A program made the position numbers and the translations under genes. This document shows, in pieces, positions 1 through 13,837 of a stretch of DNA of 64,000 nt; within the stretch, counting starts at the first letter, position 1, and each line of letters opens with the position of its first letter. The notes beneath the pieces are model-generated. The model made no database searches, was not told the origin of the DNA, and worked only from the letters and a program-made list of their open reading frames with translations. Location of the stretch: the NCBI GenBank assembly GCA_037962975.1, contig CM075671.1, positions 13,191,001-13,255,000 of the forward strand, written 5' to 3'. The DNA comes from Clitoria ternatea. Its lineage: Eukaryota; Streptophyta; Magnoliopsida; Fabales; Fabaceae.

Positions 1-2469
1 TCATCCCGCTTTTTTAGCGATGTTTGGAGCAGAATCCCCACGAAGGCAACGTAGCTTTTCTCTGTTGCCTTGAAGCAACCCAGGGTAGCTTTTACCCAAC
101 GGAGCTTGGAGCAGAGCTTTTCTCCGTTGCATGTGCCTTCCAAACGAGCTATTTATCACAAACCAAACCGACAGTGGACTCGAAGAATATTATAGCACCT
201 GCACCATGACGACGACCATACCAAATGCAGAGCAAGATTAACACTAATCACAGAAAATCGGCAACAGTTGGAATGATTAATGTTTGAAACTGTGTGATAT
301 GCTACAAGATTAAACTATAAGTTAAATCATGATTAGCAGCACATAAAATATAAATACACCTGGTTAATAGGAAAATAAATAAATAAAATCATACCCATTT
401 GAGTGTATACACCTAGTGATATAGTGATTAAAATATATTAGAAAACGACAAACTTAACTCAAATTGAAAAACGAATATATAAGTTGAAAGTTGTTTTAAA
501 TTTTATAAATTGGATATTAATTATATTTTTAATCAATATAAAACTTAGTTTAATATTTCAACAATGTAATGTAATAATAAAAAAATAATTTTTTTTATGG
601 CGATGGCAATATGTTCCACTTGGGTGCAACCTTCAATTTTTATGGAAATTATACTCCGACATGAACATGTGTTAATGATGGCTTTTTTCTCTCTCTCATT
701 AATTTCCCACATCAAGCAATTTCTAATTTATTTGAGCCTAATCCATCTTTGATGATCCCTCTTTACAGCCTATTAGCTGTTGGTGCCATGTTGACAAACA
801 CTAGTTCTATAATGGGTTTAAAAAGTGGTTTACCTTTAATAATTCAATCAAGATCAACTTTTTATAATAACATCGCATGTTCCAAACACACACATATTTC
901 TGGGCCATAACATTGCAAAGTTAAGATACTACTACTTCAACTACATGTGGCATGCCATGATAACTGCATGTTTGGTTTGGTTTGGTTTATTTATAACCAT
1001 TGCTTTTGCTCTTCGTGTTATCTGTAATAAAAGTTGGTCATGTGTAGATCAAGGATTTATTTGAAAAAGTTTTAAATTTATATCTTATATCTTACCACTG
1101 TTTGTTTGTGTAACTTGTAGGTTTTTTTAAGAAAGTCTATTTAAAAAGAATTGGTCGGTAAAATTAGTTTAAATTACGTTAAGTGACATATAATATTATA
1201 ATTATATGAAACATGAAAGTGGTCGTAAGAAAATACAAAGATACAAATAATAATTAAACAATTATTAAGATAACTCATAATTTTAAAATATTATAAGATA
1301 ACTTAATAACTTTTTAAAGAAGTTATAATTTTTTTAACTCTCACAGTTTTAATAGCTTTTGAAAATGCATAAGCTTCTAAAAGTTATAATTCTTGTATTA
1401 AATGGACACAAAATATTTTTTGAGCTTGGTGATGAGCATTGAGCAATTTGCATGTAGTATTTCTTAGCTTGATGAACATTACCTATTCTGTTTTAGAGTC
1501 AATGAACATGAGCCTCACAAAACGGTTGATGGATATAACATTAACTTATGCAAAATGGGCTTCATGGGCCCAATGATGATACAGAATCATTATTGAAATG
1601 ACCAACTCTTATAGACAAAAAAAATAGCCCAAGTCGGTAACCAAAAATATGTCCATATTAAAATAATGAATACATGATCCTTCAAAAAGAAAAAATAATG
1701 AATACATGAGTAACAATTTTTAGCTATTCCGACTTGTCTCCCTTACGTGTTGGAAAGTGCTTGCTTGAAGTTTGGTTAGTGTGGATAGCCATTCAAGATT
1801 TTTTTTTTTTAGTAGTTTTAACTCCTGTTTAATAATGATCTAGGTGTTAATCCTTCTCAGTCTTACATAAAAAATCATTCTCTCTTAGGTTATGGATCAT
1901 ATATACAAGGGATATAGTTACTCCAATTAATAGTTTTTAATAAAAATTATTTTATTAAAATCTAATTTGATATTCTTTTCTAAATAATTAATTAAATTTA
2001 CTTTCTTAGAATATATTGAGAGACCCAGAAATGAGAGAGTCTTTGTGTTTTGTTACCAAAACACAAAAGAGTGATGCAATTATAATAGTACAATAATAAA
2101 TACATGATATCCCATCATCCTTTTTGAGTTAATTACATAAGTACAAAATCAATTATAATCATTCCAATAATCAATCATATATATGAAGTTACTATATTTG
2201 TCTTATATGTATTTGATTTTTAGACCTCTAAGAGAGGATGTGAGTGTAACGTTCAAACAACTTTTTTAGGATTAATGATTGTTTCCACAAACCCATATGA
2301 GATTTTTTGGTGTGTTTTGTCCCTAATCATATATTTTCAAAGAAGGTCTTACAAGGTTAGTACTAATCAATTTCTTTAAGTTATCTCCAATTGTATAATC
2401 TTATACTTAGACACTCTTCGAATCCCTCTTATTTCGATGTATATTCAATTCATTATGTGTCCCGCCCAT
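1..2469. other. AT-rich intergenic DNA, no gene recognised
   Basis: I see no convincing coding region here. The first 180 bases are richer in GC and contain short repeated phrases such as agcttttctctgttgc and gcttttctccgttgc, which may be the end of a transposon outside the window. The rest is AT-rich with many stop codons on both strands. The part just left of the copia remnant (about 2030-2470) could hold its decayed 3' end, but I could not find LTR boundaries. Confidence 0.6.
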
Positions 2470-4250
2470 TGGAAGTTTGCATCGACGATCACTTGCGGCC
2501 CTCATCAACACCCATGATGTCACAATAAGAACATTTGCCAAATGAGCATTGTGATTTAACAAACTGAATGACAATGTTTCCATATAGGAACATTTCTCTG
2601 ATAAAGTTACAATCTACTTAAAAGTATTTCATCTTCTTATGAAACATTGGATTTGAGGCAATGTGCAAAGTCATCTGATTATCACAAATGAGTGAAATAT
2701 GTGCAGTCTCTTTAAATTTTAGTTCTCTTGTTTAAGTCATATGAGTTCACCTCTAGCTAAGACCCTTTATATTCTTCTTATGTACTTGACAAAGCAACAC
2801 CAATTTGCTTCTCACTCAACCTAAAAATCATATTATCACCAATGAAAAACTAATAATCGGTAATGGATCTCTTATCAGTGGGAGATGGTGCTAGCTTGAC
2901 ATCCGAGTACCCAACAACTTAAGTGTGACTCTCATTTTTTTGTAAGAGACCTTTACCTAATAAATCTTAGTTTATTTTAGGACACAAACAATTGTATCCC
3001 AATGCCCTTCATATGTAGAGTTGATAAATTGACTTACTATATTGATTGTAAAAAATATATATTAGCAAGTGACAACAAGGTAGTTTAGCTTTGTGACTAA
3101 CCTTCTATAACTTCTAGATCTTAAAAAGGCTTCCTTTATCTTTGGATAAGCTTAACATTGTAACCCAATGGAGTATTTACCTGTTTGGTCCTTATCAATC
3201 TAGTTTTCTCCAACATATCCATTACATACTTCCTTTATGAGATCATACCATTAGTCTTAGTCTACGTCGCTTTTATTCCTAACAGTAGCAAAGTCTACCA
3301 AGGTCTTTTGTATGGAAGTAATGGTGTGAATATTGTTTTAATTAAGCAGTGCCATTTTTCATCACTACTTGTAATAACAATGATGTCAACATAAATAATT
3401 AGGTAAGCACACTTGTGTTTAAATGTATATGAAAGACCTAATGATCAACTTGACTCTGAGTGATCCTAAACTATTGCACCATCATGTTGAATTGGCCATA
3501 CCATGACTGTCGAGACTATATAGAAATTTTTGAAGAGACATACAAATCCTGAGGACTTTCCTAGAGCAATAAATTTATAAGGTTGCTCCATACAGACTTA
3601 TTTGCTGAGATCGTCATGGAGGAAGACAATTTTTGATGTCTAACTAATAAAAAGGCCAATTGTAAATGACACTCATGGAAAGAATCAGTCAGGCATAGGT
3701 CATCTTGGCCATCACAAAGAATGTACCACCATGATCAGTGCCAAGATTATAATATATCATTTAGCCACCAAACGAGCCTTCAATCGATGAACAATGCCAT
3801 TAAAGCTAATCTTTAATTGTGTAGATCACATCCATCTAACAACAACCATTTCATAGGGAAAAGGAATAAGGTTCCATGTTTCGTTGCTCTATAGTGAACC
3901 CATCTCATCAATCATGGTTTGTCGTCATGCTGGTTGAGACAAAGCTTAACTTGCATTCTTTGGAATAAGAACATATGACAAGGAAGAGAAACCAGCATAA
4001 TAGGAAAGAGATAGACGATGAAAGTTAAGGAAACATAATAAGGAGAATGATTATAAGTGGAAGGTATACCTTCATGAAGAGTAATGGGTATATCAATTTC
4101 GAGAGTTAGGGTTGGAAGAGGCAAAAGAAGTGACAATGAAGGTAAGTCAGATGAGACATCATTATTGTCTATTGGAATAGTTGGAGGGGATGTAATGAAG
4201 GAGAGTCATTTGAAACATTTGTACAACAAGTGGTTTATATAGTAACTTAT
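2470..4250 (-). pseudogene. Ty1/copia pol remnant (reverse transcriptase to RNase H), antisense
   Basis: Read on the minus strand, fragments in several frames match the copia polyprotein order. From right to left they are the linker before the reverse transcriptase (4136-3900, with a segment resembling the PIALRKGTRS type), the RT start with an RLKARLVAK-like phrase (about 3800-3700), an FLH-containing core near 3620, a YVDIIVIT segment near 3390 where YVDDIVIT is expected, and an RNase H portion with PSPTDKRSIT (about 2900-2850). Frameshifts and stops lie between all of them. One of the two catalytic aspartates of the YVDD box is replaced, so this is a dead copy. Gag, integrase and LTRs were not identified. 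Confidence 0.8.
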
Positions 4251-7200
4251 ATTGGATGATGTGAAACTGGACTAAAAACAGACTCAGACTCATGAGTTAT
4301 GAAAGTACAAAGTAGACAACAAAATTGTTACATTAGCATAAACAAAATAACAATAAAAACCAAGAAAGTAGCATTTATAATTTTTAGAGATTGAGTTTAA
4401 CCAATAAAACTCATTAATGGGAGTAGGCAGAGAGCTAGTAATGACCCAAACCAAGATTAAAGGATCAAAGTAGACTTGATATTATAGATAAGGGACCAAA
4501 ACGTTAATCTTGCCTTTAATTTAATATCTAATACTTTGGTAATAACGATTTTACATTTTAACTTTATAGAGTATATTTTGTTTACCACATGTATCATCTA
4601 TTAAAGGATGTATTACTTGAATTAATCATCCATTGATACTTTTTTATCGTATTTTTATTAGAACACAATAAATTTATTATTGTTTAGTTTATTGATAGAT
4701 AGGCGTATTCCTTTTGTTTGTTTGGGATTATTTATTTGCATGCATTTATTAATTAGACACAAAATTGAAAGGAAATAGTAAAATGTTATTACCCGTTATT
4801 TTATATAGGAACTTTTTTCAAAAATTTATTGTTTATTTTTATAAGGGTTTCTTTTAAATTCCTATTCTATTAATGAATTTTGGCCAAAATATATTTAGTA
4901 TTGAATAACTTTTTTAAATAAAAAAGTAATAAATGAGATACATTAATGAATAAACTAATTATATCTCTTGTGATAGTGAATAACATAAAAGGCTACCATT
5001 CATTTACTATTAGTTGCTAATTTCAAGACTTTTTCTTAGTAAATTTACATTTAATCTGATGATAAACACTTAATTGATGTATTTTAATGTCCTCATTTTG
5101 ATTATTTTTAAACAACACTTAAACTACCAACTTACTAATGATTTGAGTTTATTTTGATAGGTTTTAGGCATCAAAAGAGAGCTGTAAGAGAAAAAGGGAG
5201 ATCAATTCCTAAAGACTAACTGCTCGAGTAGCTATGCTACAACTTGAGTGGATGATGCAAAATTTGGCCCAACCGCTTGAGTGGTACACATGCCGCTCGA
5301 GCAGATCTTGCACAACAAGGCTCACTTAAGAATCCTAAAACATATTTTTGGGGTTATCTTTGGCATTGGAGATGGGACCTTGGAGTTTAGGAAGACCTTG
5401 AAGCTATTAGAACCTTGAGGTCTTGATTCTTCTAGGATTTATTTCTTTTATTTTGTATTTTGATCTTTTAGGGTTAGCATTCATGACTATGTGTGATTAA
5501 ACTTATTTCTATTTGTTACTTTGTAATGAATATTTGTGTATGTTTATGTATTAATATCATGTTAGCATTTCTTTTCTCATGCATAATGCTTATTTATATT
5601 TGGGAAAATGTTATACGAGTGTGTTTAGGTTACCGAGCGGGTTTTGGGATTGAAATAACCATTCAATTCTTCTTCTTCTAGGGATAGTCAAAGGATTGAG
5701 ATTTGACGTTATGGTTTAAAATCTATTTGGTAAAGGATTAGGTTTAGTGACTTTTATGCCACATTAACTTAATTTAATATTTAACCATACACAATAAAAT
5801 CTCACATGAATGAATAGAAATATGAAGTCTGACCCCGACACCTTTGATTAATTGTCAACTTCGTTTTATTACTTTTCTTGTTTGAAATCAATCAATTTCT
5901 AAATAATCAATCTTATGAACCAAATCTTGAATATAATGTACATGTATTCGTTGTGATTTACAAGTAATTATTCTTTATTATAGAATAAGACACTAGTTTC
6001 TATGCATCCGATAACTTAAATACTCATCGAAACTATAATAAATTTGATAGACTTACCAAACGAGCAACATTTACCACCTTAGTGCCATATCTTTTCATAT
6101 GGAGAAAGAAGTGTGATTGTTTCAATAATTTCAAAGATAATTTTAAAAAACTAATACAAATCATAGACATACTTAATAATTTCAATTAAGTTTAAAAGCC
6201 AACATTTGTAATACTCTTGAACTAGATAAAAGCATCTTATGTTAAGAGATAAATATAGTATAATATTTTATAAATTTAAAAACTAAATCCAACTAATTGA
6301 TCCATTCAATTGAATTCAAAATCGATCAAATGTTTAGTTTGAATGATCATTAGAACTGGTTGGCTTTAAAACCAGTCAGAACTGGGCAAAGCTAGTGGTT
6401 TACTGGTTTGACCCAATTCTTGAATTCTTTAAAAATTGAAGAAAAGTTAGCAATAAAAATAAAACCTTAGTGTTAATTTAATAAATAGTTATGACATTAT
6501 ACTTCTAATATACTAAAAACTATTATCATTTCAATTTACAACTCAACAAACTAATTATTTGTTAAAATATAAATTTTCAAAATAATTAACTTGATATTGG
6601 ATAAGTTTATTAATATACAAATATATAACTTATTTTTTATTTTAAAAACAAGTGATAAAATAAATATAAATAAGAAATATAATACAATAAAATATTACCC
6701 ATTTTCAAAACTCTCACAATATATATGATACACAATCTAGTTTAAGTAATATCTTAAGATTATGGGTAAAATAAAATATATAAAAATGGATTTTTATGAA
6801 ATATATTATAAATAAACATCTTTTCACATATTTTTTAATATATTCCGGCATAATTACAAGCAAAATTATTTTCTTTTCAAACTCTGTCAATCTCTAAGAC
6901 CTTCTTAATTAATAATTATTATCTCTTTTTAAGTAATAATGTTAATTTTAAAATTTTTAAAATATAATTAAGTGGCAACTCGCAACACATAAAAAAGTGA
7001 AAAATATTTATTAAAAAAGTAAAAATATGTAGCAATTTTTCTTTTGGAAGGAGTCTTGTTAAGCAAGCACCGCAACCATAGTGCATTAATGACGAATATG
7101 AATTTGAAAGAATAATGACTAAAAAATTCTAAAGAATTCGAAGTTCAATTTTCACTTACGTTTCTTTAAAAAAGAATTATTAAAAATATAAAAACTAGTG

Positions 7201-7739
7201 ATTCTCATGCATGAAAAGCATTAATCAAGGTTTATGACTTAAGAACCAGAGCTCAAAAAAACTAATAAATAAAATTTTATTTACTGGAAAGTACTGTATC
7301 ATTAGATTTTTTATGCATGGAAAAAATCTCAACAGTTGTCCTAATTCCTAAAAAGTGAAAACAAGAGTGAAATTTTATCTTTTAAAATTTTAAAAAATTA
7401 TTCTCCATATAATTAATTAATAATGACTAATTTTATAAAATAAATTTTTTGTCAATAAATCGTATTAAAAACTAAGGCCCTGGGCTGGTTTTAAATTTTT
7501 AGTTTTAAAATTTAAAAAAATTAAAACTTGTTTTTGGTTTTTATTTTATTATTTTAGCTTATATGATTTTAAAATTTTAAAATTTGTTGCAAAACTTTCT
7601 TTTTTGGGAAGGGGGTTAAAGGCTTAATAATATTAGTCAACTAATTTTTTTTAATAACTATAGGACTAGAAAGTCTGATTATATCATGGATCCTTATCTA
7701 GTTGAGACTATTAGAGTATTGATAAAAAAATATAATATT
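4251..7739. other. AT-rich intergenic DNA with a possible LTR or leader fragment near 5160-5760
   Basis: No gene is recognisable. At 5215-5320 there are several near-palindromes built on ctcgag (for example ctgctcgagtagc and ccgctcgagcag), followed by a T-rich stretch containing tagggtttagcat-like text and attaaacttatttc. This resembles the untranslated leader or LTR of a gypsy-type element, but I could not define ends or a target duplication. The remainder is low-complexity A/T with no domain in any frame. Confidence 0.45.
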
Positions 7740-8100
7740 CACCTTTTAATTCACAATCTAAGTGTTTATAGTTTTATTTATTTATTCTTCATGTCCATAA
7801 AACGTGATAGTCATATGCCCAAATCTAAGACCAATTATAAGCAAGCTTAATTCCAAAGTGTTTGGCAACAATGGAGTCAATCCAATCCTTCAAGCTTGTA
7901 CTCATGGAGTTTTGCATTTTCCTAATACGCATGCGGGCATTCTTTCAATACATGTATAATTGTTTCCCTAGCTCCACATTGCACAAAAGTTGGATCTCTT
8001 ATATTCCATTACAGTATGTGGTGCCTAATTTGCTAAATAAACACTCTAATTCTCTCCGCTCCCTCTAGACTCCAAATTCTTATATAAGCATTTGATACCT
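7740..8100 (-). pseudogene. LINE (non-LTR retrotransposon) 3'-end remnant with zf-RVT region
   Basis: On the minus strand, a stretch with scattered stops reads like the zinc-binding region after a plant LINE reverse transcriptase. It has an IW..EGAERIRVFIWQ segment (about 8090-8040), then DPTFVQCGARETIVHVLKEC and PHA (about 8000-7930). These give the Cys and His spacing of the zf-RVT family (CxxCG..ET..H.L..CPHA). Downstream fragments resemble the W/R-rich tail that usually follows. There is no poly(A) tail or reverse transcriptase core nearby, so only a short decayed piece remains. Confidence 0.65.
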
Positions 8101-8159
8101 TTCTAATTTCAACTTGCGTTAATTCAATATAAGCACTTAATCTTAACTATATTGCACAT

Positions 8160-8350
8160 AAATAACAACAATAATACAATCATGGTGGTGACAATAGTGG
8201 TGAAAGTAAAGGTGGTGATAATGGTATAGTGGCAACATAATGGTGGCAGGAGTGGTGATGGTAGTGAAGATCATGGTGATTTATAGTTTAGGTTGATAGT
8301 GATGTGGTGGTTATGGGGTGGCGACACCAACGGTGGTGATGGTGGCAACG
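8160..8350. repeat. GGT/GAT-rich trinucleotide repeat (left half, split by an insertion)
   Basis: An imperfect repeat of ggtggtgat-type units runs up to the target-site duplication of the outer solo LTR. The same type of repeat resumes at 17755-18000 on the far side, so the LTR apparently inserted into a single low-complexity tract. Long frames through it encode only skewed His/Tyr or Val/Gly runs and are not genes. Confidence 0.75.
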
Positions 8351-10407
8351 ATAATTGTAACATCCCTGAAATTAATTTTTGGGTAATTTAAAGTGGCCAA
8401 ATAATTAAATTGAATAAGTAAAATAATTCCCAAGTGTTTAAATTAATTTTTAGAATTTACCAGGATAAGTTTTGGGTAACCGTTAATATACGGTTGGTTT
8501 AAAAATTGACTGAACTTGCCAAATTACCTAAATGCCCCTAATTTCTCAATTGCAAAAGTCACCTTCCAATTCCTTTTTGTTCACGCGTTCGTCACTGTAA
8601 GAAAGAAAATCAGAATTCTATTTTTTCTAATTGCCTTGCATGTCACGCGCACAGTGGAAAGCAAGGGTGAAATTGTTTTGCTTCATTCTTCCTCTTCTTC
8701 TTCCGCGGGTTCATCACCATTGCCATTCACTTTCCCATTTCTTCCATTTCTTCAATTGGGGCTCACTTTTGTGCTTCCTTCTTCCTCTTCCTTTCACTCG
8801 GCAGCCATGGTCATAGGGGGAAGCTTGATTTCTTCAATTTTTAAGGTGGTTAAGGCTAGTTTCTTGGTTGTGGGTACCCCTCGGAGCTGTTGGGGTTTCT
8901 ATGCTCTTTCATTCTCGAAAAATATTTTGGGGTCGTTTGGAGGCGTTCAAGTGTCGGATAGCTTGGGGCTATTGTCGGAGCCAAGTTTCGGAGGTCGACG
9001 ACTTGATTTGGAAATATTTGTGAGCATCTTCAGAGTCTTGGTGTTGATTAGAAGCAAGAATTGGAGGTTAACCACGTTATCGGAGGCTGATTAATTATTA
9101 AAAAGTGTGATCGGATAGCTTTGGATATAACCGGAAGTGAGAGTCAGAGTTATTTGAGCTTGTGATTAGCGATCAGATAGCGTTTGATAGCTCGGGGAGC
9201 TTCTGGAATTGCTTATTCCAGGTAGGGGGAGCTATTATATTTTAAATACATAGTTTATGGACGGGTGAGGGGTATATTAACCTGTTTATGATTTATATAT
9301 TTGTGAAATATGATGTTTGAATTGTTTAAATTGTGAGATGTTGTTAGTATACCCCGCTTGTATGATAATTGAGAATTATCGACAATTATGATAGGTTCCG
9401 TCTATGGTGTTGATATTAAATTGCATGAGATGCAGTTCAGTGATTAAATTGATGATTACATGTTACATGAGATGCATGACTTGATTGGATTAATATTTAT
9501 ACACATGAGATGTGATAGAATAATTAAAGTGGTGTTATTGTAATGCATGAGATGCAATTAAATATTGATGATGATGAGATTTTGCATGAGATGCAAGTAA
9601 TGATTAAATGAATGATGATGTTAATTAAGCTTAAGGTAACTTAGTAGTGATATAATTGATTGTGAAAATGGTTAGTTGATGCATGCTATGCGAGTTGTGA
9701 ATTTAAATGGAAATCCCTTGGTGATGGTAACCGAGTGGTGGCCCCTGGTGATGGTAATCAGGTGGTCTATTGATGATTGATTATTATTTGGCATAGTATT
9801 TACATTCAGACGCATACAGGACTGTAGAGGGCCTGTGATGTCGGCCCAGATGGGAGGACGGCCTGATGGTAAGACACAGACCCTGTGGTTATTTTTTCGG
9901 ATTCTATAGTCGCCTTTGAGTTGGACTCAAGGCCGGTCCGTAACACCTAGTTATGGTTGCCGCTGTCACTGAGAGTGACTGGTGTTACATTATGAACGAG
10001 CGGTTCGGTACCGGTAAAAACAAAATTGATGATATATGTTGTGGAAATTTATACACTGCAGTGTAATCCCATCATTAGAGTCAGATCCGCATGCATATGC
10101 ATTTGTATATTGTGATTGAATGGTGAAGCTTTGGATAGCTTATGAGATCTCATTGATATGTTGATTATATTTTGATTGATAAATTTTTGTCAAGTGATGA
10201 TGGATTATATTGATGTGATGTGTAGAATTGGATAGGTGGAAATCCGATTCAGTAGCTGTCATTTATTATATAATATGCTCACCCCTCTATTATGGTTATC
10301 TTTTCAGTGGACTTAAGCCGCAAAGGTGATCGGTGAGGTATCACTATTTTCGTGAGGAAGGTGCCTGTACATAGTGTATATAGGCTGTATAGTATTTTGG
10401 TGGTAGT

Positions 10408-13400
10408 TGTAACACCCCTATTTTTATTTTTATATTAAAATTTTGAAGGAATTAGATTATGGTTCTTTAGAACTTTTTAATCTACGTATTATTTATGATT
10501 TTTTGGAATTTTTTGGAATTTTTGGAAATATTTTAATAAAATAATATATTTTAAATAATTTTAAATTCATATAAAGTGACTTAAAATTAAAAATATTTAT
10601 AAGAAAGTGAAGTTAAATTATAAGAAAATTTTCTAAAATCTATTTCAAGTAGACTTATCTAAAAATGATCAGTTTGAAAAAAATCTTGATTTTTACCAAT
10701 AGTAAAAAATTAAAAACGTACCAGTAAATTTTTGTCTAACAGAAAATTTTAGATTTTTAAAATTTAAACTTTATATTACTTATTATAAAATTAGTGAGGA
10801 CTGATATAATATCGCTAAATTTTAAAAAGGACAGATTTTGAATATTTAAAATATACCGAGTGAAAGGTTACTATTTGACTTAATAATTCAGCCGATATTT
10901 ACTATGCAAAACATTGTGCATGTATGAAATTTTCAAACTTGCACAGTAACCAGAAATGAAAATTTCAGAAATTACACAGTACTTTTATAATAAAATAATG
11001 AAATGCATAGTAACTTTTCTGCCTATAAATACCGAAGGAATTCTTCATTAGAATTCATAATTTCACATTAAATTTTCTTAATGTAGTAGTGCTAGAGAGA
11101 TAGTGGTGGAAGTAAGAGAGAGAAATAATTTTTTTGGAAGAATGTTCTGCTAAAATTCTAAGGTAAGAATACCTTTCTTTTATATTTTTTGGGTTATTTT
11201 CATATCGTTTTTAGAAATCTATTATTATACTAGAAATAATATTATTTTAAGTTACTATTCTGAATAGTAAAACACTATTTCAATAGTAAATTACTATTTC
11301 AATAGTAAATTACTATTCAAACAGCAAATTACTATTTACTGTTACTATTTACCATTAATATTCACGTTTTACTATTTAGCGTCACTATTCATGTTTTATT
11401 ATTACTATTCATGATTTACTATTTACCATTACTATTTATGATTTACTATTCACTTTTCACTATTCACTATTCACTGTTCACTATCCATTTCTGTTTTAAG
11501 TAGTAATCTTAATTTTCATCTTATGCCTATACTGAAATAAGATTGGTATTAATATTTCTAGAAATCGGAGGCGCAAAGCAAACTCTCTTTTAGTAACAAT
11601 TCAAGGTAAGGGGTAGTGAGATAGGAATATAATATGAAAAGATATAAGAATAATGGGAGGAGTCCCCTACTCCTTTTAAATTTAATAATAATATTATTTT
11701 AAAATATTAACTTTTTAACTTAAAATTTATAATAAATTTTAAATTAAATATCTGATGTAACTAACTCTAACATACCTATGCAAGGACCTGGACTTTTATA
11801 ATCTATACGAACTGGACTATACCTATGCAAGGACTTGGACTATTATGACCTATATGGACTGAACTATACCTATGTAAGGATTGGATTATATAGACTTACA
11901 TAGACCTATGCGAGGAATGAACCAAAAGAACTCAAAATCAACTATATTAATAACCATTAGACTTTGAATTATAATTTTTATAAATGATGTTTTATTGACT
12001 TGGTTTTGATTGATTATTTTTGTGATTGTTAATTATTTATAATTGTGATGGATGATCTTGTGATATGGAGTTTGAGCATATAGCAAGCATGACGGAAAGT
12101 TAAAACTCAGTAAGAATTTTCTTACCTTACTTTTTAAATTTTTATTCTAAGAAAAAGTATTGTTTTATTTTATTTAGTCTTTTATTTCTTCTTAGAAATT
12201 ATTTTTATTAATTTTACTTTTAATCTTTAAAAATCTAGTATTTATTTCAAAAGAAGTCATTTTATGAAAATTAATTTATAAAAAAGCTTGAATTAATTAA
12301 TTCTTGAATTAAAGAATTTTTTTTTATAATTTTAAGTATTTTTTTATAAATTAAAAATTATTATCTTTAAGTAAAATAAAATTTTCAAAAGAAAATTATT
12401 TTTGTTCCAACCTAATAATTAAAGATATTTGGAAATAATTGAGATTTCTAAATTCGATATTGTTAATATTTAATTTGAAAAAGAATATGTAAAGTTTTCT
12501 ATGAGAAGTTTTGGGATATTTAAGGCTTGGAAACTCAATTTTGGTGAGAATTGAAAACTGTACCAAATTTATTTCTATATGACAGAAATTCAGAGAATTG
12601 AGGAAATGTACAGTTTATTGAGATAATGTTATAAACCTTTAAGGTATTTAATAATTGAGTTTCTAAAAGCCTTAACCAACTAAATACGCGAGTAGTTCAT
12701 GCATCATGAATCATTAAAGTGAAATAAAATGATATTGTCTGGGGATGGATTATAGAAACCGAGGATACATTAGAGGGGGCTTAATTATGAGCCTTGGGAT
12801 GTGAGGGTGTGGAAGGGTGCTTCAGGGGACCTGGGGTAGCTCCCTAGTGTCGGGTACTTTCACAATAAAAACCTTCTCAATCTGACTAGTCTCTAAGTGT
12901 TTCTATACCAGTTGAGTTGTTCATATTATTATTATCCAGACTAATAGAACAGTGTAAACTCCTGGTTGGCCCAGTGCAAAATAAAATTTAAGGGCCCACA
13001 TATATAGGTAAGTTATGATGAAGATATTGCATAACATTCATGCATTCATAATTGATTGTGTATGTGATTGTGATTGTGATTGATATTATTATATATTAGT
13101 TTGTGAAAACCCTTTATTGCTTATGCCCCATTTGGGAATATTATATTCTGTTTCTCACTCTTTTCTCCGTGTTTTTGTTTCATATGTTTTAAATTGATGG
13201 TTCAGGAAGGCTCGAAGAATCTCGACAGTAAATATAGCACGTTCTAGAAAGGGAGCTCGGTATGAATACCGTGGTCCAATGAATAAATAATGTTATTAAG
13301 TAACTGCTTCTGGGCCATGGAGTTTCCTCTCTTTCTTATAATGTTTAATGTTTATTTCCTTTGGATGAATGTACAATTACTTTATAAAGTTTTAATAATA

Positions 13401-13524
13401 TTTATGAGGTATTTTAGAAATAATATATGTAATTTATTCTGATAGTTTCTTTTTAACAATTATATCTTTTAAAAAAATTATGAATTTTTCTAGAATTTAT
13501 TAAGGTGTAACAGAGGGTGTTATA
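10408..13524 (+). mobile_element. Nested LTR-like element, copy A
   Basis: It starts TGTAACACCCC at 10408 and ends gagggtgttata at 13524, an imperfect inverted match of the start. Flanks are gtagt (10403-10407) and gtagc (13525-13529), a five-base duplication with one mismatch. No protein domain is present. At 11270-11480 there is a degenerate array of tactatt(c/t)ac-type decamers. The core, about 10430-13100, is the reverse complement of copy B. Most likely it is a solo LTR of a long-LTR gypsy family. A non-autonomous element is the alternative. Confidence 0.65.
11270..11480. repeat. Degenerate short tandem repeat in copy A (mirrored at about 16200-16400 in copy B)
   Basis: Repeats of the type tactattcac, tactatttac and tactgttcac follow one another with small changes. 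The reverse-complement form gtaaatagta occurs at 16200-16400 in copy B, so the array belongs to the shared family and predates the two insertions. Confidence 0.7.
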
Positions 13525-13837
13525 GTAGCCTTAGCTGGCTCTTGTGCAATATCATTTTGATAGTTGAAGTGTATACATTTATATAACTGCTTAGTGGATC
13601 TAGGTAGCTGACAGCTTCAACTAGAAGCCTAGTTTATATTCTGGATGTATACTTGATGTGATGAATGATGAGATATAAGGATATAGTGATGATTTGGATG
13701 TTGATGATGTTGTTGGCTGTGGTGACCATGGATGGTCCCACCACATTTATGTGATGCTTAGATATGGCTAGGAACTACAAATAAGTGATATTGTTTGTTG
13801 AATGCCATGGATGGATCCATGAGCTTATGTTGCATAG

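Noticed and set aside
24..209. 61-codon ORF at the left edge
   Set aside because: It is short, has no domain and overlaps internally repeated phrases that look like a transposon end.
8516..9094. 192-codon ORF on the + strand
   Set aside because: It lies inside the outer solo LTR, overlaps another open frame, is Ser/Phe-rich and shows no domain. It is best explained as chance within LTR sequence.
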